NCBI GenBank assembly: GCA_029938085.1
Contig: JAPYOS010000002.1
Location: 186,001-250,000, forward strand
Length of the DNA stretch: 64,000 nucleotides
Source: Oceanospirillaceae bacterium
GTDB taxonomy: Bacteria > Pseudomonadota > Gammaproteobacteria > Pseudomonadales > Balneatricaceae
Reading direction: 5' to 3'
The position numbers and the translations under genes are program-made. The notes below the pieces were generated by a model, which saw nothing but the letters and a program-made list of their open reading frames with translations, made no database searches and had not been told where the DNA came from. Below are positions 39,313 through 48,626 of this stretch, one piece after another (position 1 is the first letter of the stretch; each line of letters starts with the position of its first letter).

Positions 39313-39969
39313 ATGACATCTTTACAAAATACTCAAATAGACATTAACACTCAGCGCCTAGACCAAATTTGTGCTATCACACCGGTGATTCCCGTATTAA
39401 CGCTCGACAATGCCGAACAAGCCCTAGGTATCGCCAGCGCTCTGGTTAAAGGTGGTTTATGTGTACTGGAAATTACCTTGCGTAGTGATTACGGCTTAAG
39501 TGCCATCAAACAGCTCAAACAAGCCTTGCCCGAAGCCATCATCGGTGCCGGTACAGTGCTCAATCCAACACAATATCAGGCCTGTATTGATGCGGGTGCC
39601 GACTTCATCGTTAGCCCAGGCAGCACCACAGCATTACTGCAATACGGTAGCCAAGCCACAGTGCCGTTACTACCCGGGGTAGCTAGCGTCAGTGAAGCCA
39701 TGCAGGCCATGCAGCTAGGGTATCGCCGGTTTAAGCTATTCCCCGCTGCGGTGGTGGGTGGCGTAGATGCATTAAAGGCCTTTGCTGGGCCTTTATCCGA
39801 ACTCAAATTCTGCCCCACCGGCGGCATTAAACCTAACAATGCAGCAGACTATTTAGCGCTGAATAACGTGATGTGTGTAGGTGGTACATGGCTAACGCCA
39901 AAAAGTCTAACCGACGCCAAAGACTGGCATGCTGTACATCAACTTGCATTACGGGCCGCTGCAATGTAA
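39313..39969 (+). CDS. eda: KDPG / 4-hydroxy-2-oxoglutarate aldolase
   Basis: A 218-residue class I aldolase: VIPVLTLDNAEQALGIASALVKGGL, the EITLRS catalytic Glu segment, GAGTVLNPTQYQACIDAGADFIVSPG, and the Schiff-base Lys in RRFKLFPAAVVGG. It splits KDPG into pyruvate and glyceraldehyde-3-P. The start codon touches the pgl stop (TAAATG). Confidence 0.97.
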   Translation: MTSLQNTQIDINTQRLDQICAITPVIPVLTLDNAEQALGIASALVKGGLCVLEITLRSDYGLSAIKQLKQALPEAIIGAGTVLNPTQYQACIDAGADFIVSPGSTTALLQYGSQATVPLLPGVASVSEAMQAMQLGYRRFKLFPAAVVGGVDALKAFAGPLSELKFCPTGGIKPNNAADYLALNNVMCVGGTWLTPKSLTDAKDWHAVHQLALRAAAM

Positions 39970-40026
39970 GCGACACACTATAATTAGTGTTAAACTAGCC
40001 TCCTGCGGATCTACTTTGAGGCAGTC

Positions 40027-40788
40027 ATGTCACTAACCTTTGATGCCCTTTTGCTCGATTTGAGCGGTGTGCTCTATGACGACAATAAGGTCATTGATGG
40101 TGCAATTGACTGCGTGCGTGAAGCAAGACATCTAGGCTTACAATTACGCTTTGTTACCAATACTGCGACCCGCAGTCATCACCGCATTTTGCAACAACTG
40201 CTGGGTATGGGTTTTAGCATTGAATCTAGAGAGCTTTACACTGCTCCAAGAGCCGCAGCTAAATATTTAGAGCAACATAACCTATCGCCCTTGGCCTTAG
40301 TTCACCCATCGATCGCCAGCGAATTCTCACACCTGACCAAGACGCAACCCAACTGTGTGGTGTTAGGCGATGCCCGCGATGGACTCACCTATGAAGCCTT
40401 GAACCAGGCATTCCGACTTTGCCACCAAGGGTTGCCTCTCATTGGCATTGGGCTTAACCGCTACTTCAATGGCAGTAATGGCTTAATGTTGGACGCTGGC
40501 GGCTTTATCACAGGCTTGGCTTGGGCGGCCCAAGTTGAGCCAATTATCATGGGCAAACCCAGCGTCAAGTTTTATCAGCACATAGTGGCATCCACAGGAC
40601 TCAATGCAAAACAATGCTTAATGGTGGGCGATGATGTGGCCGCCGACGTGGTGGGCGCCGTGGCTGCTGGTTTACAGGCTTGCTTAGTACAGACCGGAAA
40701 ATTTCGTGCTAACGACCTTCACCAGCTACCCCAAGAGGCGCGAACCATTGCCAGTATTAATGATTTGTTTAAAGCATATGCGCGTTAA
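40027..40788 (+). CDS. HAD-IIA phosphatase, LHPP-like (TIGR01458 type)
   Basis: A 253-residue HAD hydrolase. Motif I is LLLDLSGVLYDD, with Ser in place of the second Asp, as in phospholysine phosphohistidine inorganic pyrophosphate phosphatase (LHPP). Motif II is FVTNTATRS, motif III/IV IIMGKPSVKFY and MVGDDVAADV. The natural substrate is uncertain: pyrophosphate, phosphohistidine or a small phosphate ester. It follows eda by 57 bases and may be read with it. Confidence 0.85.
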   Translation: MSLTFDALLLDLSGVLYDDNKVIDGAIDCVREARHLGLQLRFVTNTATRSHHRILQQLLGMGFSIESRELYTAPRAAAKYLEQHNLSPLALVHPSIASEFSHLTKTQPNCVVLGDARDGLTYEALNQAFRLCHQGLPLIGIGLNRYFNGSNGLMLDAGGFITGLAWAAQVEPIIMGKPSVKFYQHIVASTGLNAKQCLMVGDDVAADVVGAVAAGLQACLVQTGKFRANDLHQLPQEARTIASINDLFKAYAR

Positions 40789-40800
40789 ACAAGGTTTGTA

Positions 40801-41835
40801 TTAACCGTATAGAGGTTGTTGTAGCTGGCCTGTAGCGATGCTTAAGGCTTCGGCCTCTACCACCGCCAAAGCATCAACGGCACTGTGTAGAGAATCAAAG
40901 TCAGTGCTTTGAGACGACAATATAGCCCTCACGAGATGCTTGATCTCATGCTCATAACCCATGCCAGCGGCTAGGTCCACGGCTTGAGCCACTCCCCCGT
41001 GATACAAGATTAGATGTTCGCCGTCTCCGAGCTCATAGCCTAGTGTTGCTTGCTCAAAGTTGGCAGTATAGCTCATGTTAAACGGGTAACCCTGAGCCAT
41101 AGACCAACCACCTTGAGCAGTCACAACAGCATCTTTAAATTCACCGGCAAAGGTATATTGAGTATGCACATGATCCAAACCACCCGATCGCCCTATATGG
41201 CCACGGCTAACTACTTCACTAGGGCGACCTAAACAATGACTAATGAAGTCCACGTCATGAATATGTAAATCTAATATCGCACCGCCACACTGCTCACAGG
41301 AGTTGTAAAACTCACCTTCAGGGAAGCTTGCTAGGCGCGAACAAGATAAAGATTTCAAGCTGCCGTAACGCTTGTCATCAATGGCTTGCCTTAAGCAAAC
41401 CCACGCAGGCCAATAGCGCAAACACATGCCCAACATAACAAATGACTGACTCGCTCGAGCTAAAGCCAACATTTCTAGACCTTGCGCATGGCTTTTTGCC
41501 ACCGGCTTCTCCACCATTAGGTGGTAACCTTTCAACAACACCGCCTTTGCCATAGCTAAATGTAAGTGAGTACCCACGCACACATCAACCAGATCAACAG
41601 CTGCAGACTCAATCAACTCATAACCATCAGTGAAACGCTGCACCCGGGTCAAATCGGCCTGACCCTGCCCCTGCCCTTGAATATTGCCTTGTGCCTGAAC
41701 CGCACCAAACAGACGCGCTTCATCTTGATCTGCTATCGCCACTAACTCCACGTTGTCCATTTGGCTGTACACATCCAAGTGGGTCTGACCCATTATCCCT
41801 AGGCCTATCACTCCAACTCTTACCTTACGACTCAT
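40801..41835 (-). CDS. Gfo/Idh/MocA family oxidoreductase
   Basis: A 344-residue NAD(P)-dependent dehydrogenase: Rossmann motif GVIGLGIMGQTHLDVY, the EKPVAKSHAQG motif of the family, and a C-terminal alpha/beta domain with CGGAILDLHIHDVDFISHCLG holding the catalytic Asp/His pair. Members oxidise sugar or inositol hydroxyls. It is last of nagB-nagA-isomerase-oxidoreductase, with an ATGA overlap to the isomerase. Its substrate in an amino-sugar operon is not obvious; a 3-keto-glycoside or GlcNAc-derived intermediate is speculative. Confidence 0.88.
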   Translation of the reverse strand: MSRKVRVGVIGLGIMGQTHLDVYSQMDNVELVAIADQDEARLFGAVQAQGNIQGQGQGQADLTRVQRFTDGYELIESAAVDLVDVCVGTHLHLAMAKAVLLKGYHLMVEKPVAKSHAQGLEMLALARASQSFVMLGMCLRYWPAWVCLRQAIDDKRYGSLKSLSCSRLASFPEGEFYNSCEQCGGAILDLHIHDVDFISHCLGRPSEVVSRGHIGRSGGLDHVHTQYTFAGEFKDAVVTAQGGWSMAQGYPFNMSYTANFEQATLGYELGDGEHLILYHGGVAQAVDLAAGMGYEHEIKHLVRAILSSQSTDFDSLHSAVDALAVVEAEALSIATGQLQQPLYG

Positions 41836-42689
41836 TGCCCAGCCTCCTGGCGGCTATTCAGTGCCATAATCTGATCCATCGCCACTGATGTTCGCTGTAA
41901 CAAACAGGCATCCCACGGTAACATTTCAGCGGTTAGCGTGGAGTCGTAATTAATTTCCTTGAGAGCTGCCATGGTTGCTTGCCATGGCACCTCACCCGCT
42001 CCCAAATCACAGAAATTATAGGCACCAGACCAACCAAAACTTTCTCGGTAGTCCTTAATGTGAACACGCTTTATCCGTTCGCCCAATAGCTCAATCCAGT
42101 GCGGCGGGTATTGATGAATACCCATCAAATTACCCACGTCTAAATACACGCCCAACCGAGGCGAGTCAAAGCTATCTATAAAGTCACGCAACTCCAAAGG
42201 GGAATAAAACAAACCATTCCAAACATTCTCTAAACACAGATCAACATCAACCCGTTCGGCAACTTCCAGCAAGGGCAATAACATTTGGCGCATGCGTTCT
42301 ACTGCAATGTCATAACGCACCAAGTCTGCACTTATGGGGCTACGGCTAACGCCAGGCACCATGAGCAAGGCACCACAACCCAGCTCCGCAGCCATTATTA
42401 ACGCGCGCTGATGAAACTCGATACTTGCTAACCGCATATCCAAGTCGTCACTGGCAGGATTCTGGCTCCAGCTCATGCCGGTGGCTAAACTAGACACCAC
42501 TACTGGTGATGCTTCTATGGCTCGCTTGACGGGGGCTAAATGAGTATCACATGTCAAAACACCAACGTCTGACACAGCTAGTTCAAGGTGGGTAAAGCCA
42601 AATCTTTGAGCATCAACTAGTGCTTGCTCAATGCTATGATTGGCCTGTAAACCATACTCCATTGACCAATAGCTTATTGCTTTATGCAT
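41832..42689 (-). CDS. sugar phosphate isomerase/epimerase (AP-endonuclease-2-like TIM barrel), first of two
   Basis: A 285-residue TIM barrel. Candidate metal ligands are Glu in LCLENVW, Asp in YLDVGN, His in RVHIKDY and Glu in LTAEMLP, the pattern of xylose isomerase-like epimerases (L-xylulose-5-P epimerase, D-psicose epimerase, IolE/IolH types). It is one base downstream of nagA and overlaps the oxidoreductase gene, so it works in the same pathway. Substrate unknown. Confidence 0.87.
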   Translation of the reverse strand: MHKAISYWSMEYGLQANHSIEQALVDAQRFGFTHLELAVSDVGVLTCDTHLAPVKRAIEASPVVVSSLATGMSWSQNPASDDLDMRLASIEFHQRALIMAAELGCGALLMVPGVSRSPISADLVRYDIAVERMRQMLLPLLEVAERVDVDLCLENVWNGLFYSPLELRDFIDSFDSPRLGVYLDVGNLMGIHQYPPHWIELLGERIKRVHIKDYRESFGWSGAYNFCDLGAGEVPWQATMAALKEINYDSTLTAEMLPWDACLLQRTSVAMDQIMALNSRQEAGQ

Positions 42690-42690
42690 A

Positions 42691-43839
42691 TTAGATCTCT
42701 CCCTTGATCCACGTTTGCTGCACTATTAAATATTCGTCCAACAGCACTAAATCGGCTTGAAAACCGCTGGCTATCCTACCTAGTTGCTGATCCAACCTCA
42801 AGAACTGGGCCGGATAAAGCGACGCCATACGCAAAGCTTCCTCCAGCTCCAAACCAACTTTATTCACTGTATTACGCACTGCGCTAGCCATATTCAAATC
42901 ACTACCGGCGAGAGTTCCATCAAGGGTTGTCACCTTGCCATTTTCACTCACAATAGGCCGTCCCATAAGATCAAATTGACCCGCACCGGCCCCTACAGTA
43001 TGCATCGCATCGGTTACTAACATCATTTTACCTTGTGATTTGGCTTTAATGGCTTGCCGCAATGTAGCAGGGTGTACGTGGTACCCATCAACAATCAGAC
43101 CACACCAACTGTCGGCATGGTCAAGCGCTGCACCAACCACTCCCGGCTCTCGGCTAGTCATTGGCGTCATGGCATTAAATAAGTGGGTAAACCCCCGAAC
43201 CCCATGCTCCAACGCGATTTGCATTTGCTCATAATTAGCCGCCGTATGACCCGCCGATATAATCATGCCATCAGCTGTCAAACGTTGAATAAACTCAGGA
43301 CTCACCTGTTCCGGCGCTAAAGTCATGAGCTTGATTAATTTAGCCGGAAAGGCGTCAAACAAATGACTCAAGTCTTCATAGCTGGTAGGCACTCGAATGC
43401 TAGTGGGAGGATGCACTCCTTTTCGCTCTTCATTTAGATAAGGACCTTCTAAGTGAATACCTAAAATACCCGGCACGCCCAGTTCCACTGCCGCGGCGAC
43501 TGCCGCGACCGCATTTACCATTTGCACCCAGGTGTCAGTAATCAGCGTCGGGATAAATGAAGTGGTACCATACTGCCTGTGTGCTTGAGCAATGGTTGCT
43601 AACGAACTAGCACTGGGCTGGTGATTAAGCAGCTCTCCGGCACCACCATTGACGTGCACATCTATAAAGCCAGGTACCAATAAACCATCATTAAGGTCAT
43701 AGGTATTAACAGCAGAAGACAGCGAAGCATGGGGCACCAAATCAACGATAAGGCCATTTTCAATAAGCAATGCATGGTCACTTACGATCTTATGTCCGGT
43801 GAAAATTTGGCCGTTTATTAGTGCTTTTATTGTTACCAT
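42691..43839 (-). CDS. nagA: N-acetylglucosamine-6-phosphate deacetylase
   Basis: A 382-residue amidohydrolase: PGFIDVHVNGGAGE, the HLEGPYLNEERKGVH metal/substrate motif, GHTAANYEQ, THLFNAMTP and LVTDAM with the catalytic Asp. It deacetylates GlcNAc-6-P to glucosamine-6-P and acetate. Three bases separate it from the nagB stop. It shows that the locus handles N-acetylated amino sugar phosphates. Confidence 0.96.
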   Translation of the reverse strand: MVTIKALINGQIFTGHKIVSDHALLIENGLIVDLVPHASLSSAVNTYDLNDGLLVPGFIDVHVNGGAGELLNHQPSASSLATIAQAHRQYGTTSFIPTLITDTWVQMVNAVAAVAAAVELGVPGILGIHLEGPYLNEERKGVHPPTSIRVPTSYEDLSHLFDAFPAKLIKLMTLAPEQVSPEFIQRLTADGMIISAGHTAANYEQMQIALEHGVRGFTHLFNAMTPMTSREPGVVGAALDHADSWCGLIVDGYHVHPATLRQAIKAKSQGKMMLVTDAMHTVGAGAGQFDLMGRPIVSENGKVTTLDGTLAGSDLNMASAVRNTVNKVGLELEEALRMASLYPAQFLRLDQQLGRIASGFQADLVLLDEYLIVQQTWIKGEI

Positions 43840-43841
43840 AG

Positions 43842-44636
43842 TCAGCTACTCTCCAGTTTTTCTCGCGTTATTTCAGCACGCATCTTTTCCACCCAATGAT
43901 AATATTGCTGAGCATCTAACAAAGATGCCGCTTCAGCATCCAATACGACCGTCACCGTTGTATGGAATTGCAGCACCGATGCTGGTGCCATAGCACTCAC
44001 TGGTCCTTCCACCATCGCCTTTACCGCCTGCGCTTTATGCTTTCCCGTGGCCAACAATAAAATGTGTCGAGCTTCCATTATAGTGCCGATACCCATGGTT
44101 AGGGCTAACGAGGGTTGCTGCTCTTGAGCCCCAAAAAAATGCGCATTTGCGGCCATCGTGTCTTCCGTGAGGGTTTTGATACGGGTACGTGATGCTAAAC
44201 TTGACGTAGGTTCGTTAAAACCAATATGTCCATTGGCGCCCAACCCCAAAACCTGTAAGTCGATGCCCCCTGCCGACTTTATCGCCGCTTCATAACGGGT
44301 GCACTCTATTTGAGGGTCAGCCAACCCTTGCGGCACTTGGGTTGCCACGGGGTCCATATTAATGTGGTCGAATAGATGCTGTTGCATAAAGTGCCGGTAA
44401 CTCTGATGATGCTCCGGGTTTATACCAACGTACTCATCTAGGTTAAAGCTTTTGGCCCGACTAAAACAAACTTCGCCCGCCTCATAGCGGCGAACTAATT
44501 CTCTGTACAAAATCACTGGAGTAGAGCCCGTGGCCAACCCCAAAACCGAAGTCGGCTGGCCAATCAATTGTCGACTTACTATCTGAGCACTGGTTGTCGC
44601 AACGGTATTGGCATCGCCAGCAATAACTACTCGCAT
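43842..44636 (-). CDS. nagB: glucosamine-6-phosphate deaminase
   Basis: A 264-residue isomerase/deaminase making fructose-6-P and ammonia. Motifs: GLATGSTPVILYRELV, SFNLDEYVGINPEHHQSYR (catalytic Asp) and LGLGANGHIGFNEP (catalytic His/Glu). The ATG at 44636 (MRVVIAGDAN) fits the family start; upstream in-frame codons lie in the regulatory gap. First gene of the minus-strand arm. Confidence 0.96.
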   Translation of the reverse strand: MRVVIAGDANTVATTSAQIVSRQLIGQPTSVLGLATGSTPVILYRELVRRYEAGEVCFSRAKSFNLDEYVGINPEHHQSYRHFMQQHLFDHINMDPVATQVPQGLADPQIECTRYEAAIKSAGGIDLQVLGLGANGHIGFNEPTSSLASRTRIKTLTEDTMAANAHFFGAQEQQPSLALTMGIGTIMEARHILLLATGKHKAQAVKAMVEGPVSAMAPASVLQFHTTVTVVLDAEAASLLDAQQYYHWVEKMRAEITREKLESS

Positions 44637-44920
44637 GTAACTAAACTCCAGTGGCCAAACGGCAGGCCGCAATTATAAAGGTGGGAAAGCATAACAAAAC
44701 AATACCAATATAATACACAAATAAGTCGTATTACAAACCAATTTAGCATAAATTTCAACACCAAACCTTCTAAACGGTACTTTTAACGTCGAAATGGCAT
44801 AGTTTTCATGAAGATAGGCATAGACTACAAACATGGATACGAAATTGGTACTAAAATACTTGCAAGACCGATAAATTGGATATATATTGGTATTTAAATA
44901 ACTAAAGTTAGGTACGCAGA
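44637..44920. promoter_or_regulatory. divergent regulatory region between nagB and the hexosaminidase arm
   Basis: About 284 A/T-rich bases with no gene I can support. It contains AATACCAATATA at 44701-44712 and its exact inverse TATATTGGTATT at 44883-44894, plus a partial ATTGGTA at 44844-44850. Each full copy lies near one of the two divergent start codons. These are candidate operators for the GntR/UTRA regulator at 51943-52725. Confidence 0.6.
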
Positions 44921-46801
44921 GTGCGTCAGGCAAAACCGATAATGGTTCTTCACAGTTACGTGAACACCCAAAGTAAGATAGAGCTTCAGCTCACCAATGT
45001 TGGTGCCGTCGCGATATCTGATTTTTGCCTGTGCTTTAGCCTATTAGCACCAGCAACCACTGTGAGTGGATGCAAGATAACCGAACAAGTGGGCGGCTTT
45101 ACCCGCCTAATCCCTACCAACCAGATGCCTCTAGAGCCAGGCAACAGCTGGGCTTGCTGCATCAGCTATAGAGAAGACACTCTGCCACTTAACGTGGCCT
45201 GGGGGCCAAAAAATGCCTACATCACGCACACCGGCAAGTCCACTCCAGTGCAAACCCAGCCGACCCGCTTTGCTGCCTTGGGCACAAACAAACCCACCAG
45301 CCTTAGCTACCCACACAAGCAACTCAAACTAAGCCCAAAACCAACACTCTGGACGCCGACTGGTAATTACTGCGACTGCACATCTGGCTTCAATACCTCC
45401 GGCCTGAAGCTGCCAATGGCCCATAAGGCGTGGCAAGACTCTAGCGCCTTAGGGTTACGTAGCGGCCTCACAAATACGGCGCAAGGCCACACGCTAATTG
45501 CATGCAGCATCAATTCAACACTTCACCAAGAGGCTTACCATCTGCAGATAGATGATCATTCAGTGTCGCTGGAGGCTAGTCACGAACATGGGTTTTTTTA
45601 TGGGTTTATCAGCCTTATGCAAATGCATTGCAGTTATGACGGCAGATTGCCCTGTGGCCGCATTGAAGATCAACCACGTTTCAATTGGCGCGGCCAACAT
45701 CTAGATTGCGCACGTCAGTTTTTCGATGTTACAACCTTATGTGAATTGTTGGATGTAATGGCGCTTCTTAAACTCAATCAGTTTCATTGGCACGCCATTA
45801 ACGATGAGGCTTTTCGCTTTGAACTTGAGTGCGCACCAGAACTAGCGCAAAGAACCGCGTGGCGCGGCGAAGGCCAACTCATACCCGGCGTTTTTGGTGG
45901 CGGCATCGGCCCTGCCGGCGGAAGTTACAGCAAAGGTGATGTGGAAAGACTGTTGCAACATGCGCGCAGCTGCCACTTACAGGTAATGGCAGAAATTGAG
46001 TTGCCTGGGCACAGCCTTGCATTACAACAAGTCCTACCCCAGCTTAACGAGGAGCTTTCCACCTGCGAAGACGCCCAACCAGAGTCAGTTCAGGGCTACC
46101 ATAACAATACTATCAACCCTGCTCTGGATAGCACCTGGTTGCTATTAACACCCATTATCAAAGAACTATGTAATCTGTTTGGCAGTAATCACTTACATCT
46201 AGGCGGCGATGAAGTAACGGCTGGATGCTGGGATGGTTCGCCCGCAATTGATTTATTAAAACAAACCCATAATCTTGCCAGTGACGCCGATGTACTAGGC
46301 TGGTTCATGTGCAAAGCCGCCGCCATTGTACGCCAACAAGGGGTGCTGCCTGCGGCCTGGCAGGAATCTGCCGAGTGTATGGAGTTCAATATTGGCACTG
46401 ATGCGTTAGTGTTCGCTTGGCAAGACACTAAATCTGGGCAAGCCCTTTTAGACCGAGGATTTCAGGTTGTCATGACCCCTGCGCAGCACCTTTACTTTGA
46501 CATGAGCAGCGATAATAACTCACAAAGTGCTGGTGCCAATTGGGCCGCAACCATTAGCTTAGAGGACACCACTGCTTGGCACCCAAGTGATGGAATTGCC
46601 GGTATTCAGGGTGCACTTTGGTGTGAAACCATTGCCAGCACAAAAGACCTTAAAAAAGCCCTAGCACCGCGTATTATAGGCTTAGCAGAAAGTGCTTGGT
46701 GCACTGAAAACAACACTCGCAGAGGTGCCGACTTAATTCAGGCGGCACATGATTTTAACCCTATTTGGCAAGCCCTAAGCTGGCCTACCCAGCGCTTTTA
46801 A
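44921..46801 (+). CDS. GH20 beta-N-acetylhexosaminidase
   Basis: A 626-residue glycoside hydrolase. The first 250 or so residues hold a carbohydrate-binding-like beta domain and the GH20 N-terminal domain; the catalytic barrel has FNWRGQHLDCARQFF, NQFHWHAINDEAF and the HLGGDEVTAGCW motif with the Asp-Glu pair of substrate-assisted catalysis. No signal peptide is seen, so it probably acts in the cytoplasm on imported chitooligosaccharides. The start is GTG at 44921 after a TTAGG site, or ATG at 44942. It heads the plus-strand arm. Confidence 0.92.
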   Translation: MRQAKPIMVLHSYVNTQSKIELQLTNVGAVAISDFCLCFSLLAPATTVSGCKITEQVGGFTRLIPTNQMPLEPGNSWACCISYREDTLPLNVAWGPKNAYITHTGKSTPVQTQPTRFAALGTNKPTSLSYPHKQLKLSPKPTLWTPTGNYCDCTSGFNTSGLKLPMAHKAWQDSSALGLRSGLTNTAQGHTLIACSINSTLHQEAYHLQIDDHSVSLEASHEHGFFYGFISLMQMHCSYDGRLPCGRIEDQPRFNWRGQHLDCARQFFDVTTLCELLDVMALLKLNQFHWHAINDEAFRFELECAPELAQRTAWRGEGQLIPGVFGGGIGPAGGSYSKGDVERLLQHARSCHLQVMAEIELPGHSLALQQVLPQLNEELSTCEDAQPESVQGYHNNTINPALDSTWLLLTPIIKELCNLFGSNHLHLGGDEVTAGCWDGSPAIDLLKQTHNLASDADVLGWFMCKAAAIVRQQGVLPAAWQESAECMEFNIGTDALVFAWQDTKSGQALLDRGFQVVMTPAQHLYFDMSSDNNSQSAGANWAATISLEDTTAWHPSDGIAGIQGALWCETIASTKDLKKALAPRIIGLAESAWCTENNTRRGADLIQAAHDFNPIWQALSWPTQRF

Positions 46802-46820
46802 CTTTAGGAGACGACGAGTA

Positions 46821-47738
46821 ATGCAACTGCTTCGACGTTTAATGCCCCGCAAGGGACTACATTCTACGAAATTTTTTGCCTGGGCCTTAATCGCCCCTGC
46901 AGCAGCTTATATGTGTTTGATTGTGGCATGGCCGTTGGTGGAAACCATTCGTCTATCCTTCACCAATTCTGGCCTAGGCATAGAAGATTATGTGGGTTTC
47001 GCCAACTACGAAAAACTTCTGAGTAGCCGAAAGTTTCCCGACACCATTGGCAGAACTTTTTATTGGATGTTTTTATCGGTCGGGCTCAAGCTCATTCTTG
47101 GGCTCATTGGTGCCTCATTGTTAGCCGCCAACCTCAAAGGCAAAGCGGCTTTTCGAGTGCTGGTTATGCCGCCTTGGATCGTGCCTATTGCCATTGGTTG
47201 TATTGGTTGGTTATGGCTCTACAACGGCCACTTTGGCATTCTCTCTGGGGTATTGCAAAACCTAGGCATCATCGATGGTCCATTTGAATTTTTAGCCTAT
47301 AAGAACAGTGCCTTTTACTCCGCCATTGTTACGGACGTGTGGATTGGCACGCCCATGATCACTATATTTTTACTGGCTGCTATACAAAATGTGCCCCGTG
47401 ATTTATATGAAGCGGCGTATATAGATGGTGCTTCTCGCTGGTATCGTTTTCGTCGCATCACCATGCCCCAAATCATGCCTATGTTTGCATCGATGGCCTT
47501 ATTATCTGCCATTTGGACCTTTAATTCCTTTGAAATCATTTGGATATTAACCGAAGGGGGACCTCGAGGAGGCACTACCACACTTATTGTAGATACCTAT
47601 AAAACGGCCATTGCTAATTATAAGTACGGCCAAGGTGCTACTCGAGCGGTGCTTATCGTTGCCATACTCGCGGTGTTTTCCTTGCTGTATCTATGGTTGG
47701 TGAACAAGGTCAATAAAAAATATGGAGACGAGAAATGA
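46821..47738 (+). CDS. sugar ABC transporter permease, MalF-like
   Basis: A 305-residue inner-membrane protein with six membrane segments and the permease loop EAAYIDGASRWYRFRRITMPQI that docks with the ATPase. This is the CUT1 (carbohydrate uptake 1) type for oligosaccharides. A TAGGAGA ribosome-binding site lies ahead. The next permease overlaps by four bases (ATGA). Confidence 0.93.
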   Translation: MQLLRRLMPRKGLHSTKFFAWALIAPAAAYMCLIVAWPLVETIRLSFTNSGLGIEDYVGFANYEKLLSSRKFPDTIGRTFYWMFLSVGLKLILGLIGASLLAANLKGKAAFRVLVMPPWIVPIAIGCIGWLWLYNGHFGILSGVLQNLGIIDGPFEFLAYKNSAFYSAIVTDVWIGTPMITIFLLAAIQNVPRDLYEAAYIDGASRWYRFRRITMPQIMPMFASMALLSAIWTFNSFEIIWILTEGGPRGGTTTLIVDTYKTAIANYKYGQGATRAVLIVAILAVFSLLYLWLVNKVNKKYGDEK

Positions 47739-48577
47739 TTGATAAATACTCAGCCCTAGAAAAGCTAGGCCTCTATACAGCCATTGGTATCTTTTTAACC
47801 TTTATGCTGCTGCCGTTCGTGGAAATGCTTTTAGCGTCCCTAAGGCCGCTCACTCACCTGTTCCGATCGCCGTACCAGTTTTGGTCTGACGACATGTCAT
47901 TGCAAGCCTATTCGGACATTTGGGTAACCGTACCTAAATTGCCTCGCTACATTTTTAACAGTGTGTTTTTGGCCAGCATGACCACCCTGATTTGTATGGT
48001 TTTTGTAGTGCCCGCTGCGTACGCATACGCGCGCTTTCAATTTCGTGGCAAAGCGGTGAGCCTGGCGTTGTTTTTAGCTGTGAACATGTTTGCTGGCGCA
48101 GTCCTATTGATTCCCCTATACAAGTTGTTGCGCGGCATGGGCTTGCTCAATACCTACTGGGCGATGATCATTCCTGGTGCTGCATTTCTAGTGCCCACCG
48201 GCATTTATTTGCTCAAATCTTTTCTTGAAAAAATCCCAAAAGAGCTTGAGGAAGCAGCGTTCGTCGATGGCGCTTCACGGCTTTATACCCTACGACGGGT
48301 GATTTTACCCCTAGCGGTCCCTGGCTTGATCGTGGTTGGCGTCTATTCCTTCATCGGTGCCTACGCTCAACAATTTTTGTTCGCTATTACCTTTAACCAG
48401 AAACGCGACTACATGCCCTTACCCGCGGGCATCTTTGAATTTATCGGTTATCAAGAAGTCATTTGGAACCAAATGATGGCTGCTAGCATAATCGGCATTT
48501 TGCCCGTGTTGTTTATTTTCTTGTTCTTGCAGAAATTTCTCATGGCAGGACTAACAGCAGGAGCAGTTAAATCGTGA
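47735..48577 (+). CDS. sugar ABC transporter permease, MalG-like
   Basis: A 280-residue permease with six membrane segments and the loop EAAFVDGASRLYTLRRVILPLAVPG. It pairs with the preceding MalF-like subunit to form the translocation channel. The start overlaps the previous stop. Forty-nine bases separate it from the binding-protein gene. Confidence 0.93.
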   Translation: MIDKYSALEKLGLYTAIGIFLTFMLLPFVEMLLASLRPLTHLFRSPYQFWSDDMSLQAYSDIWVTVPKLPRYIFNSVFLASMTTLICMVFVVPAAYAYARFQFRGKAVSLALFLAVNMFAGAVLLIPLYKLLRGMGLLNTYWAMIIPGAAFLVPTGIYLLKSFLEKIPKELEEAAFVDGASRLYTLRRVILPLAVPGLIVVGVYSFIGAYAQQFLFAITFNQKRDYMPLPAGIFEFIGYQEVIWNQMMAASIIGILPVLFIFLFLQKFLMAGLTAGAVKS

Positions 48578-48626
48578 CAGCTTGTCACTTGGCGCTTAGC
48601 GCTCTAATCACAAAGAGGAAAAAGAT

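Noticed and set aside
44673-44933. An 86-codon open frame on the minus strand in the nagB/hexosaminidase gap
   Set aside because: It lies in A/T-rich control DNA, overlaps the candidate operators, has no ribosome-binding site and resembles no protein family. It is better explained as chance.
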